Shown piece after piece: positions 37,751 through 51,169 of a stretch of 64,000 nt of DNA. The position numbers and the translations under genes were made by a program. The first letter of the stretch is position 1, and every line of letters begins with the position of its first letter. Source of the DNA: Viscum album (Eukaryota > Streptophyta > Magnoliopsida > Santalales > Viscaceae). The DNA is taken from the NCBI GenBank assembly GCA_963277665.1, contig OY728130.1:1360516393-1360580392 (forward strand), written 5' to 3'. The notes beneath the pieces were generated by a model. It had not been told where the DNA came from, did not search any database, and was given only the letters and a program-made list of their open reading frames with translations.

Positions 37751-39321
37751 TGACAGGCCTGCATGGTGTTGTTGATTACATGTATGAATTGATTAGATTA
37801 TAATTTATAATATCTCAATCTACAATTGAGTGTAAAGGTATATCATAGTGTAATTGTGGAGTTAAACCCATAGGGACCATCTAGTATGCAGAAAACCTAG
37901 AAATTTGAACCTTGAAGTAGGATTCCTTGTGAACTCTCATAGGTTTATTTATTAGGACTACATAGTTTGGGTTTTTACTTTAGGAAAGAGAAAAGAGATA
38001 TGGGTCAATTTTAGGGTTTATGCAAAAGATTAATCCTAAATATATCTTGGGATAGACCTATAGATTATGTTGTTAAGTGTTGAAAAGGTCTCCAATTGGT
38101 TATTGTCAAAATAATTGGATCTACCTGAGATAAAAATATGATTCAGTCCAGAAATAGTAAACAACCTAGATACAATAATCTTGGATTCAAGGTAGATAGT
38201 ATTACAATCTATTGGTCCTACTTTTCTCAAATCCAACTCATTCAAGGTTTTTTTATTAAACCTCCCATGATCAGGATTATATAAAATAATGGTAAAAACA
38301 ATTTTTTTAACCAAATTACTAGACACAGGTTTACCAAGTTTTGATTTAGAGATTCATTACATTTAAATCCACCATTACTCTCAACCCTTAACCCTGAGAG
38401 GATTAGTTTAGCATGATAGTATTAATAAAAATTATGGAAATAGGAATCATGTTCTACAAAAAAATAAAGAATTAAAATCAAGTAAGTCCACAACTGAAAT
38501 CATATAAAATCAATCAAATACTAACTCAAATGAATGAAAAATGAAGAACGTGGAAAATGATGAAGTTGAATGGAAATTAGAATTGGATTCAAACATTAGA
38601 ACAGAAACACACAATGAAAAAGTCTTGGAATGGTAATAAGAAACAACATAATGATTAAAACAGGAAAGGAAAGTAATAAAACTAAGTTTAGAATAAGAAA
38701 TGAAATAAATAAAGAATAAAGGAAAAAATCTGGCATCTTCCCAAACACTCTGTATGTTAGATAGGTTCCCACATATATATAGATTCAATAGTTTCACGAT
38801 GTTTAAATTATTCACATCATGTAACTTCATTAGGTGACTTCTGCCTCATTATTTACACAATGTGTAAGTGGTTTTTATATTGTGTACTTCAAATCTTCAA
38901 AGATCTTCAAAGATCTTGGATCTTACAGATTTCACGGCTTGTATCATTATCGAGATTTATATCTCAAAATTTTCACATCATGTATCATGTTCATGTAGTG
39001 TATATTCATTAGGTTTCATATTTAAAAGATTTCAAATCATGTAATATCTTCACATCATATACTTTATATTCACTCCATGTAATTTGGATTCATACCTTGT
39101 AATTCAGATGTCAGGTGGTCTACTTGAGGAATACACAGCACGTAATTTGGATTCATGACGTGTAATGTTTAAATTTTTTTGTCTTTCTAGTATATCCTCT
39201 TTTGAGTCTTGAGTTCCTATTCCCTGCAAAAAACACATTAAAACCTAGTGTATTATCAAATAAATCATTATTAAACCTTAAATAAATGTATCCAATATTA
39301 ATATATAAATTTGGATTATCA
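37751..39321 (-). repeat. 5' LTR of the Athila-like element
   Basis: 1571 bp, homologous to 28341-30332 minus the extra segment there. It starts with 'tgacaggcctgcatggtg' (compare 'tgaccagactatgtggtg' at 28341) and ends with 'ggattatca'. Many copies of 'cacatcatgta' and 'acgtgtaa' lie at 38805-39170. Frames at 38036-38326, 38510-38830 and 39153-39353 are not genes. Confidence 0.8.
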
Positions 39322-40330
39322 AAGAGATAGGGCACCTTATTGTTTTGTTTCATTGTTATCCATAATTCAATATATTTTATGTTTTAATTGATTAATGTTA
39401 TTTTTATTTTATATCCTCATGTCATAGTTTTTTTTAGAAATTTTATTAACTAACATTTCTTATGTTTTGTGTGACTTCATTAGAGAATCAATGGTGACCG
39501 ACAATGGGCAGCCAGTCGGGGCCTTGTCGTCGAATTTTTTCCCCATGGTTAATTTTTTCACCCACCCTTGGAAAATATTGGATCCACTATCCATGGATTG
39601 TGGTAGATATTGGGGTATCTAAATCAACTACCACCATCCCCTACCTCCACTCCTTTTCTCTTTATCTCACAAAAAATGTAGGGTCTCCAGCCCTAGTGGA
39701 AGCTAACGGTGGTGATGTTGGTGAAGGGAAGAATGGAATAGGCTCAAGGAATTGTGGAAGTGGTGCATGAAGGGGGAAACGGTGAAAGTTAACCAACCTA
39801 GTAGTCATCAGTGATAGGTGGTATTCACAACATGTTGGAGGCAAAGGTAGGGTCAGTTAGGTCACTTCCCCAAACCATATTCTCCTCTTTGATCGGAAGG
39901 TCTCCCACCCACCAAGTGATGGGTGCATGATTGAGGATGGTGGGATTCACCACCAATGGGCCTTCTAGGATAATCCCCTATGTTTCCTAAGTATTGCATA
40001 GGCCCTACCATTCAAATCGACTTATCATGCGGTCCAAACACTCAGACACAAGCATGTAATCCCAAACACATAGGATTAACCATGTTGGGTTGGACATATA
40101 GGGGATCAATCAGCCAACCCACATGGTTGAGAAAGTTGTGGGAATGGGTCAATTCCAACTGGCTTGATCCAAGAAGGTTGTACTTGTAACATTCATGGGA
40201 ACCACATTCCCACACACTTCCTTCACATGGTGTGAAATGTGCCTATTGGGTCATGCCCTCCCCCTCTCTCAATGCACCACATAGCATTCCCAAAGGCCAC
40301 TGAGTGGCCAAATCTTTACTTAAATGGTGT
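39322..40330 (+). other. Continuation of the interrupted repeat; unassigned GC-richer patch
   Basis: From about 39490 to 40310 the sequence is richer in G and C than its surroundings. Frames at 39504-39770 and 39980-40189 exist, and an overlapping frame starting with ATG at 39491 encodes MVTDNGQPVGALSSNFF and stops within 45 codons. I do not recognise any of them. By position this is inside the LTR or internal part of the element split by the Athila-like insertion. Confidence 0.3.
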
Positions 40331-41515
40331 TATTCATTTAAATTTCACTTGTTTATAGTTTCAATAAAATAAATAGTTCATCATGATCATTTTTCTATGT
40401 AAATCACAATAGTGAAATCTGTTTGGCCATCATAGTTCATTTAAGAGTTATTTTTGGTATATTTAGATTTAACTTCATAGGGCCAATGATGGTGTTTGAG
40501 TATGATGAGCGAAGTAAGAAGGGGGTTAGTTACTCCCCTGTTTATAGGTTAGTGATATGGATTTGGTCCCCCATATTCATATAGAGTCTGGTACACCCCC
40601 CACCCCGAATACATGGGGAGTGAATCCTAAAATGGTCAAGCATGGGTTCAGTACTCCCTTGGTCCCCATAAGGAGTGGTTCCCCCACCTGATTGATAGAT
40701 TCATAAAATCCACCAATGTTGTGGTTTAGTTCCTCTATCTATTGAGTTAGGTACTCTCTCATTCGATGTGATTTAATAAATGAGGCATGGCTCATCTAAC
40801 AGTGTTAGTGCACCCTTAGCTAATACTCATTATTTTTTCTATCTGTGGGTGCCCCACTGCAGTTTCTAAGAGGTGATGTGGGTTATAAATCTAGGTAGTC
40901 CAAATTCTTAGGTTTCTCTCAATATAAAATTCTTATGTATTTAGTCTATTAATTTTGGGGCACTTTTATGCCTTGAGTTCTCTACCATTATGTATATTAG
41001 GGCTATACTTGCCTCTACCTTTGTGGGTTTTGAGTTGGATTGTTTATTTTATCTATCCATTTTTATTTCAGGGCATCCAAATGGGTATTTATATACTCAC
41101 TCCTTTATAGGAATTTCACTCACATGTGTTGTATCATATAAACATGAAAGATATGTCAGTGGTGATCTTGTTGTTAACAGTGTCCATGTTAGGAGTTTTG
41201 CATCATGGAGACTCCATCAATTCCATTTATTCTAGGTTAGTTTACCTTTGGGTTGTTGGGATCTTGTTTTCTATTACTTATGCTATTTAACTTTATTTTT
41301 GTATTCTATATGGATGATTAATGTGTGTTTCATACATTATATATATTCTAAATGTTTTATTTACCTGTATTGTATTATCATATCCTATGAAGACACGCAG
41401 TTGTAAACTGGTACATTATTCTAAGTCCACTCATCTCATGTGATATTCCTACTCAGTTCTAGTCACCACCCTATAGTATATTGTAGTTGGTTCTAGCATA
41501 AAAATCTCATCTTTC
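40331..41515 (+). repeat. Diverged LTR-like sequence, second copy
   Basis: Partner of 26415-27785 (shared blocks listed there). The block 'tatactcactcctttatagg' near 41093 is the likely counterpart of the 'tagctcacccctttcttatg' block of Del-type LTRs. The frame at 40990-41235 lies inside it and is not supported as a gene. Confidence 0.4.
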
Positions 41516-44500
41516 TACTATCCTATCACTATAAAATTTTAATTAATTAAAGGGGGTTTTTTAATATTGGTTTATAAAACCTTATATTAAAATTTTCAAT
41601 ATTATTTCATGGTGGGTTTTTTAAAAATAATCATGAAATATGTAAAAAAAGAAAAAATAATTCTCTCCTCTCTCCACAGTTGAGGTTCACTGATCCATAC
41701 ACCTCCCCCCCCCCACTTCTATTTATCATTATGATCATTAAGTTCAAGGTATGTTAATATTATATCCTTACTCTATTATTTTTTCTCCTTATTTTTCAAT
41801 ATATTCATTGTATTTCATTGAATTGATTAAGGTTTTTCTCTATTTATTAGAGTTACCCATGTCTGATGTGATCATAAGGTGAATTTGGTTTTGATTTTGG
41901 GTGGCATGGATAGTTATAGTCAGTTAGGATCAATGATGGCATTTTGTAGGTTGGGATGTAGGGGTGTTCTTCATTTATAGGTTTTGTGTTGCAGTTTAGG
42001 TTCATTTCATGAATATTTATTATTTTATATTTTTTTATGTCATGTGGGATCTGGTGTAAGTCATCATAGAATTCCAAGTTACTAAGGTTTGTTTGGTATC
42101 AAGGCCAAGAACTCTAAGAATGAGTGAGTATTTAGTATATAAATCTTGGTAGTGGGATAATAAAATCTTGGAATAAGTTTTAGGGATTTCTAAGTAGATG
42201 TGGTTTCATTGAGTCTCATATATATTATTATATAGGCATAAAGTTTCATTTGGTTGTGGTATACTTACATGTCATTATTTACACTATAGGTTAAGAAATT
42301 ATAGTTTTTTCTTTTTAAAAAAATTATTTTATAATAATATTGGTTTTAATATTTCTTTCATAGGGTGGTGTTGACCTAAAAAATTTTAAAATGGTATTTG
42401 GGCCAATGATTATAACTATCACTTTAGTAATTTGTTTTTATTTTCTCCTTTATTTGTAAACTCATGTGATCATATGATACCTTTTAAAATGTGTTGTTTT
42501 TTATTGTAAATATATTTTTGGTTCATATTTTTGTAATTTTTTATCTTTGGTTTTGAAAAATTATGATTTTTATTAAGAAAAACAAAGGATTTTTGGATTT
42601 CTTTACGGTTTTTGAGTTATTTAGTATAAGACTTAGGTTTAACCCAATGTATTTTTAAAAAAAACTAAATTATGTTGTAAAAAATGTTTTCGAGTTTATA
42701 AATTGGTCACATTATCATAATTTTATGATTTTTAATGTAAATTAGAATTTGAAAATTAAAAAGTAATTTGAAAAAAAATTAAACATCAATAGATTCCTAA
42801 TGGTTTTAAATTTTACAGCCATGTGAGGTTTTTATTTGAAAAAAAAATGTGTTTTAAATTCATTAAAATGGTTATTTATTATTTTTCATATGAATTGATT
42901 TGGGTTAATGGGGGGGTCAATAATAACACTTGAGATTCTTTAATGGGTTGGATTAACCTGTCAATATTGATTTTTTTTATGTTTTTTCTTTTTTTAAGTT
43001 GGGTTTTGAGAGTGTGCTTCATATATAAAATATCTAATGTTTATTAGTGTTTATCTCTTGTGTGTGATGATTTCATATGAGATGTATGTCACCTGAAATA
43101 GATAAAATTGATGATTTTAATATATGGTGGTTATATATCATGATTTAACCATTCATTGAGAATGTGTTGTTTTATTTTATTATCATACATTATCATTTAA
43201 CTATATTTTATTTTAAAAATTATATGAAGCTGATAATATGTGGATAAAAGTTATATGACATTACCTAGGAATAGATCTCGGTATACTAAGGGTTTTCATG
43301 AGTTTTTAGATTTTTAAATTTTCAATTGATTTTTAGATGGGAGAATAAAATTTATATTTTATAAATATAAATTCAAAATATAGTTTAAGATACATGAGGT
43401 TTATGAAAACTTGATATTGAAACAATTACCTAATCAATATGTGGGTTGGATTTTTCATGGAGAATAGAACGTTATAGAATGTTTGAGCACTAGTGTCAAT
43501 CAAAATAATGAGCATGATACTTTATTGATATTGGATAATAAAAGTTAGAACCTCATAAATGATTCTTTCAACAATGTAAGGAAACATCATCCACATTAAA
43601 ACACATCTATACAACTGGTCAAGTTCATTGTAAATATAAACTTTATAAATGATGATTTTGAAACCTTAGGAAAATCATATCAGGATAATAATAATCATTG
43701 GATTCTATTCCTGATGACATAGAGACTAATGTAAGAGAAAACTTTACTAAGAAGATAAATTCATTTCATGATTTACTTGAAGATAGAAATAAAGAGTTGT
43801 ATACAGTAAATATGAAGTATTCAAAACATTCTTTTCTAATAAAGTTTTACTATATCAAGTGCCTATGTGGAATTAAAAATAAATAAACGTCTATGATATT
43901 GGATTTTTTGCATGATGTGTTTCCTAAATCTATAATACCTAAGTATTTTTATAACATGATGAATGTTCTTAGAAATCATGGGATTAATTATATAAATATT
44001 CATTCTTGTCCCAATGATTGTATGATATATTAGGGAGTGGATTCAAGTAGACAGGAGTGTAAACAAAATATTCAATTTATTGATCAATGTTAATGAGTAA
44101 TTTTGAAAACCTGAATCAACATACTACTATAAATAAACTAAAAAAGAATACTCTTTTAATATAAAAATAATGATCTTGTAAATGTTTTGCATTACTTCCC
44201 TTTAAAACCACAATTTTAAAATATTACTCATGTCATCTTGAACTGTTGAACACATGAAGTAGAATGTTATGGAAAATAATAATGATAGGTTAATTCTATA
44301 TCCAAGATATTAAAAGGCATAGAAAATATTTAATTCCTTACATACATATTTTTCATCTAATCCTACAAATGTGCGATTGGTATTGGATATCGATGGATTC
44401 AACCCATTCAGAACTTTTTTTACTAGTTATAGAATTTATCTAGTTGTTCTGATTGATTACAATCTACCTCTATGGATGTGTATGAAATAAATTTCCTTCA

Positions 44501-45659
44501 TCATTTTAGTGATTATTCCAAGAAACAATTCCTCGAAATTACATTGATGTATACATTATGCCTATAATTGAAGAATTGTAAGAGTTATGGAAAAATATTG
44601 CTATGAAATATGATGAATCTAAAATAATATGTTCATAATCCATACTACACTAATGTGGACCATTATTAACTTTTCTAAACTTGGTAACTTATTTAGAAAA
44701 AACACTCACACTGATTTGGTTTTTCCACTTTACAACATTGATTTTGAGCCTTAATGACCGCCTTATAGTAAAAAATGGTTTTTATTGTGTCATTTTAGAT
44801 TTCTTGATACATCTCATAGATTTTAGTTGAACAAGCCAAAATTTAACATAATTTTTTATCCTAGACCACATCTAAAGCTACTAACATGTTTAGAAATATT
44901 GGTATAACTATTAAATGTTGAAGGGGGATTTAGAAAGTTCCATCATTTTAATGACATTAGTAAATGAGTTTGAAGTATATCATCAGTTTAAATGGGAACA
45001 CAATAATGGAAAAAAAGTATATTTTTCACATTTATATATTAAGAATTTAAATTGTTATATCATAATCGTGATGTTATGCATATTGAGAAGAATTTTTGGG
45101 AAAATTTGATCTTCACATTACTTAATGAGCATGGGAAGGACCATATTAATGCTTAGAAGGATATAAAATAAATGAATATAAAGTATAATGTATAGCCATA
45201 TGATAATGTAAAGTATGATTCAATAGTTTTTATAATGAAAAATAAGGAGAAATATATATTTATTTGAATATTAAAACATGTTAAATTGCCTGATGGGTAT
45301 TCAAGTAACATTTTAAGATGTGTTTACTTAAATCATTATAGGTTACATGGAATGAAATTTCACAATTCATGTATTTTTCTAGATTAGTTACTACCCTTAT
45401 CATTGCATTAATTGTTACCTAAATTGGAAAAAGTAGTTTTATTGGAGTTCTACACATTATTCAGACAACTATGTGAGAATACTATACAACCAATTGAGCT
45501 TGAAAATATTTAATAATGAATTTTACTGACACTTTGTGTAATGGAGATGATCATCCCCCCATAATTTTTTATTTTCCTGATGAATTTAACTGTGCATTTG
45601 GTTGAGGAAACTAAATTTGGTGGTCTCATACATTATTTATGGATGTATACAATTTATAG

Positions 45660-45749
45660 GTACTTTATTTATATGTTTTTCTTCTTAAGTAAACCGTTTT
45701 TTCAATTAATTAAATATATATTTAATTATGTTTCATTCATTTTTTATAG
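45660..45749 (+). other. Predicted 90-nt intron in the transposase
   Basis: Within the frame 45580-45891 a non-homologous hydrophobic stretch separates MYTIYR from YLSHLKSYEKNK. A GT at 45660-45661 and a TTTTTATAG ending at 45749 would remove it. The joined text reads across as in other TNP2 proteins, where the block is continuous. The frame stays open through the intron only by chance. Confidence 0.7.
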
Positions 45750-46190
45750 ATACCTTAGTCATTTGAAATCATATGAGAAAAATAAATCCCAACCAGAAGG
45801 CTCTATTTCTGAAGGTTACCAAATAGAGGAGTGTATTACCTTTTATTATGGATACATGGATGATGTTGAGAAAATATTCAATCAAGTTTGATTTTTTATG
45901 ACATATCAACTCAATCTTAACCAGATAGGAAATCAATAATCTTTCTTAATATAGGATGACCAATTGGGATGTCCTAAAATATTATACTAACATAATTTGA
46001 ATTATTACATGCATGTAGATTTATGCTACTAAATATTCAAATTATATATCTATTCATTGAAGAGTTGAGCATACAAACAAAGATACATATGAGAAGTCAA
46101 ACATGGAATGAGACAAATATAGGAAAATCTGTTAATAAAGAGATGGTATAATGGTTTTTATGTCATGTAAGTTCATAAATATTTCAATTC

Positions 46191-46212
46191 ATATATATAT
46201 ATATATATATAT
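46191..46212. repeat. AT microsatellite
   Basis: A run of eleven AT dinucleotides, within the decayed transposase gene. Confidence 0.9.
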
Positions 46213-47749
46213 TAGGTTGAAATATACATTTTTTAAATGTAAAAATTTATATTAATTTTTTTAGAACATGCATATCGATATTCAAGCTGAATTTTCAAAA
46301 GATTTGAATTTTTTAGCTCAGGATCCTCTAAAGAAGGCTAGGAAATTTGAAACTTACAATACATTCAATTAGTAAGAAGGTTTAAAAACATAAAATAGTG
46401 GTATATTTATATTTTTTTAACTCGGATACTATGAAAAGTTGACTGATAATATCAAATTAAACTACCACAGTCATTTTTCAGTTGTTTTATTCAAATGAAA
46501 GTGGGTCAATATTACCAAGGGTATTAAAATAGATTCCATACAATTGATTTTCATGAACTTATATCACTTAATGGATGTTGGTGGTCATGATGAGCATAAT
46601 CCGTATATCTTCTCACCATAAGAGAAAATGGTATATTTTCTGGAAGATGTAATGGATGAATGGTGGGGTGTATTTGTGTACATGAAACAAAGTGACTTTT
46701 ATGATATGGTTGATGAAGTGTAAGAATTAATTTGTTAAATTGAATCCCATAAATAGAAAGAAATTTAATTATTTATTAATGGTGATATTGATAATAATGA
46801 TCTTTCAAGGGTTGATAAAGTATATGAAGTAAAAATTTAGTGTGATAATGAAATGATTGAAAGAGAAAATTATTTTATGTTGAGTCATCAATTAATTTAT
46901 CAACTATATATAAATTATATTATTTATTTTTAGTATTATACATATATTATCATATTTAAAATTATTTTTATATGTGAAGTGTTTAATTTTGAAAATTTAA
47001 ATGTCATAATTATTTTAAAATATATGTTCTGAAACTGCTTTTAAAATTTTAAATGAAAAGAATTCCAAGGAAAAATAATTAAGTGACATGATTCAATTAG
47101 AACCAAACACCATCCAGACATAATATAACTTTGATTAAACATCCCTCTCATATTACATTTGGCATGCCCTATGTCTCCCTTTTGGCGGCAATAAGCATGC
47201 CCTCTAGCTCCCTCTTGGTTGAATATGGAAAGCTCTCTATGTCCCTCCTGATAGCATCTATAACACTTCCTATAGATTTATCATGTTTTATAAGTGATCT
47301 TCATGCATTGAGGGAGCAGGTGGTCACTCTAGTTACCTCACGAGGATATTATGGGGTCATGATTATAGGAATAAAATTTAATGTGAAAAACATTATGTCA
47401 TTTTTATATATTAATAGTTTTTTTCATAATATATACAAACAATAATGTTATATATAAAAACATTAATAGTTCGTAAGTGTGGAAGCTAAATAGTATAAAG
47501 ATAGTTATACCATTTTATAGTTTTGGGGTCCTGACAATAGATTTCATGAGTTTATTTGGTCTGATCTTGGTCCATTTGTCTTGTGAGCTAGGGACTTCCC
47601 ATTACATATTCATATTGGATACATATGAATTTTTCTTGAAATAATGAGGTATTTTATTCATATAAAAAGTTAATTTTAATAAATTATCAATCATAGATTA
47701 AATTGAATAACATTATTTAATTAAATTTTAATAATTTTAATGATCATTT

Positions 47750-50670
47750 TTTTACAGATGTTCTTCCACTTTACTATAGTTGATATTATCTCACATCAAT
47801 GGATGTTAAAAAAATTGGGTAATAAATTGAAGGATGTTAAAAGGAGATTGTGTTATGAGTTCAATAATACATCATTGACCATTCAGCAAATGTATGATAA
47901 AGTACCTAAAGGACTACCCTGAGAAGAGTGGAAAGTTTTTGTTGATAATCATCACCATGAAAAGCATCTGGTATTGAATAATATATTATTATATTAATAT
48001 AATTTTATTTATATATATATAATGGTTATTAAATTACCTATTATTTATTTTAGGAAGTTTCCAGGAAAAATACATCGAGAAGAGTGAAACAGATCATCCC
48101 TCGCACATCTAGATTGATGAGTTTCTTGATAAATAGATCTACTATGGTAATATCTTAATGAATTATAATATTTATATGATAATATTTTGTTTTTTGTATA
48201 TTAAAATATTTATATAACTATTTTTCATATATACAAATAAGTTAGGGAGACAATTTTCTTAGATAGAAGTTTGGTTAGATGCCCATAACAAATCTGATGG
48301 AGGTTATGTGAAGAGGCTTCCAAAGACATTGGGGTATAAATTTATATTCCTCATTATTTTTTTATTCCATAAAATATATTTTATAGTAACATATTTTAGA
48401 GTCTTATTCATATTTCTTATAACCTAAACATATTTCTATTCATGATAGTGTTTGAAAAATCGCTTCATTAAGCATCATTATGTGTATTACTCATTAACCT
48501 AAGGCATACACTACTTTTTATTGTCATTGAGTAAAATATTTATCCTGGAGGCATAGTATAAGAGATATCCTTCCCTTTAATGTATTTAAGCCTAACCACT
48601 ATGAATATACCTTTTTAATAGAGGCACAATAAACAAATACTTTTAGTGAGGAAGAATAATAGTGAGTGAACAAACTTTTAATAGAGGTATAATTGTGTAC
48701 TTATTTTATTGACAAAGAATAAAAATAATATTTGAAGTAGAGTTATAATAAAAACATTTCCTAAAGATACCATATTTTTAAGGTATTACCTTATGTTATG
48801 GAAGGAAATAATAGAACTAGTTTGGGATAATCCAACCATTTTTATTTGTGTAATTTGACTAACATAACACACCCCTTGGTTCCTCTTAGACCTTTAGGTA
48901 TAAATACTATAGGATTTAATTCTAAATATTATGTATAGTACTCTTTTTTATTATTTAAAATAAGATAGTGAACCAAAAAACATCTTAAGGTTTATTTTCA
49001 TTGAACTGAGTGTCATTCCCCCACATATTTTGTGCATCACAGCATATCATAAGGTTTCATAAATTGCTTTAATTGAGAACTATGAAAACTTTCTTCTAAG
49101 TTGATTTTTTTATTAAAATTATTATTATGGTTTTTCAATCATATGGGTAAAAATCACATGTCAATTATGTGGCTTACATAGGTTTCACCCTTAGAAACAT
49201 TATTTACCAAACAATGTGATGTAATCAGGCTTCCTTATGAAACATGTGTATTAATTTTTTTCATATTTGATTATATGCCACCAATTTTACAAAGGCCTTG
49301 TGTAGTGTAAACTATTTTCATATCCCTTTTAGGTCATCCTTACTTTTTTATATTTAAAAACATGGTGGAAAACCCATGAGGTATTTTAAATTGGAATCAT
49401 CTAATTTACACATTTTTTTATTTTAGTCTGGTTTTATTTCTATATTTAATCCTTGATCATGATTTAGTGGTGTGTTTTAGTTGCCTATTTAATTTTCGAA
49501 ATAAGGTTTATTGGTCAGAATTATTTATTATCACAGGTTTATTTGAGTTATATGTATTAACTATATGGTTTAAATTTTTTGGGTTTTGAAAAGCATATGG
49601 GTATTATGGGTGTTTTCTTATCTTGTATTTTTAAATTAAATTTTGTTTATTTTGGTTAAAACCATTTAAAACTATTTTAAATATTTATTATCAATCATTT
49701 GTGAGTGATATAATTATGTACTTTATCATGAAAAGTGATTTAAACAAGTGTGCCTATATTTTTTTACAATATCACATTACCATTTTTATGTTCACTTATG
49801 GGAGTGTTTAATGTTTTAATTTTCAATGAATTGTTAATTTTATCATACTTTCATTAGAATCTACCTAAACATCATTCATGACTAGTTAAGCTCTACACAT
49901 TGGAATTAGATGTGTTGTGTAGATATTCTTAACAGAATGCAAATATTCATAGTCTTATTTCATCAATGATTGGTGTGTTTTAATGTGAAATAATTTATGA
50001 GATGCAAAAAATTAGTTGTATTATATTTTTTGTTAATTATTATTACTTTAAATTTAAATGATATTTGATTTAAAGGTAAAAATAAAATAATTGTGGGATT
50101 CCAACCCTATGAGCTCCTTCTCGATCTCCCATGATAATCCTCTTGGTTAGATCCTTATAAAGGAACTTCATGGTCATGTGTGTAGGAAGGGTTTGGGAAC
50201 ATTATCACCTTAGGGATTTGATAGGTCATCGGGGTCATTTTATATAACTGTATTTAATTTAGGTTATAGTTCTTATCTCCATTCATAAACTCATAAGGAA
50301 TTTACTGTAATGAAAAATGCAATTCAAGAGCAAGGGAAAATAATCCTGGAATAGGATAGTCATATAAAAATTCAGGATGCAAAGGTGATCTCTCTACAAA
50401 ATGCATTAGTTGAACTATATTAGAATATGATTGGATATATCCCCTGTGAGATTGTGTTTATAGTTAGATAGAGTCGGTAGGTCAATTTCACCATTTCATA
50501 ATCATTTATAACACAAAGTTTTCTCTTTTTCAAGTTGAAATATAAATATAAATCATAGTTTAATTTTAAAATAAATTATAATGTAGGTGCCGGAATAAGG
50601 TAGTGGACATGGAGATAGAGATGATTATCACTCATCAGGATGTAGTCATCAATATTTATTTTAAACTCCA
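47750..50670 (+). pseudogene. Second CACTA gene, TNPA-like (decayed)
   Basis: Exon-like pieces are recognisable by pattern. 47740-47922 encodes KKLGNKLKDVKRRLCYEFNN, followed after a stop by REEWKVFVDNHHHEKH. At about 48055-48150 comes SRKNTSRRVKQIIPRTSRL, and at 48255-48340 EVWLDAHNKSDGGYVKRLP. The last resembles the 'THxxkDGxyV' patch of plant Ptta/En-Spm accessory transposase proteins. Near 50300-50400 a helical stretch (MKNAIQEQGKIILE) fits the coiled-coil C-terminus. The stretch 48350-50100 shows nothing coding and may be introns or insertions. Assignment rests on position and weak motif similarity. Confidence 0.5.
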
Positions 50671-51169
50671 TCTTTTTGATGTTGTTGTATTACTAAACTT
50701 ATTACTTGTAATTTATTGTGTTTAATTAAACATATATTAATGTTATGATTAATTTTTCGTCTTATTAATTGATGTAAATTTTTTTATTATGTTTGATGGT
50801 GCGTATTTGAAGTTGTGATAAATTTTCTATTTTTTGTTTGGATTGGGGGATGCAATATGTTTTTTTTATAATTTAATAACTATAAGTGGTTTAAACCAAT
50901 GCCAAATAAGATTAATAATTTATAAGTGATTTAAATTTCCACTAAATTTGATTTTCATATAGCAATGGCTTAAACTATACTTACCTAAGATGTGAAAATT
51001 CAAACACAAAACCACCAATAAAAATTAAATCCCACCATGAAAAGAATGTGTTGTAACATTTGAATAAAACCACCATGGAATTCAAAAAAATATCATAAAA
51101 TATTTCTTAACACCACATTTAGTGTAAGTTTCTTGAAACCACCACCAAACACACACAAAATGTCTCTAT

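Larger units (their letters stand above)
28341..39321 (-). mobile_element. Athila/Tat-type gypsy derivative lacking RT and integrase
   Basis: About 11 kb, minus strand, bounded by related LTRs (28341-30332 and 37751-39321). Five bases on each side, 'aacag' and 'aagag', fit a diverged target duplication. Order on the minus strand: 5' LTR, degraded Asp-tRNA-type primer site, gag, aspartic protease, a region with an unassigned ORF, long 3' untranslated region, 3' LTR. I searched 30.3-35.1 kb by eye for RT, RNase H and integrase motifs and found none, so it was probably mobilised by a fuller relative. Everything coding is decayed. Confidence 0.75.
43440..46740 (+). pseudogene. TNP2-type CACTA transposase (decayed)
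   Basis: The transposase binds element ends and cuts the element out. Conserved blocks appear in order. HSFLIKFYYIKCLCGIKNK lies in the frame 43698-43886, followed after a stop by FPKSIIPKYFY and SCPNDCMIY. At about 44190-44220 is HYFPLKPQF; at 44365-44400 NVRLVLDIDGFNPF; at 44460-44490 DYNLPLWMCMK. YHNRDVMHIEKNFWENL lies near 45058-45108 and LPDGYSSNILRCVYLN near 45285-45335. The frame 45580-45891 holds VHLVEETKFGGLIHYLWMY and LKSYEKNKSQPEGSISEGY. C-terminal relics (LAQDPLKKARKFETYN, ITKGIKIDSIQLIF) reach about 46720. There are many stops and frameshifts. Confidence 0.85.

Noticed and set aside
42291..42310. 'cactataggttaagaaa' as the left end of the CACTA element
   Set aside because: It matches the right terminus for only eight bases and lacks the 'catggtggg' subterminal block; 41527 fits slightly better, though neither is firm.
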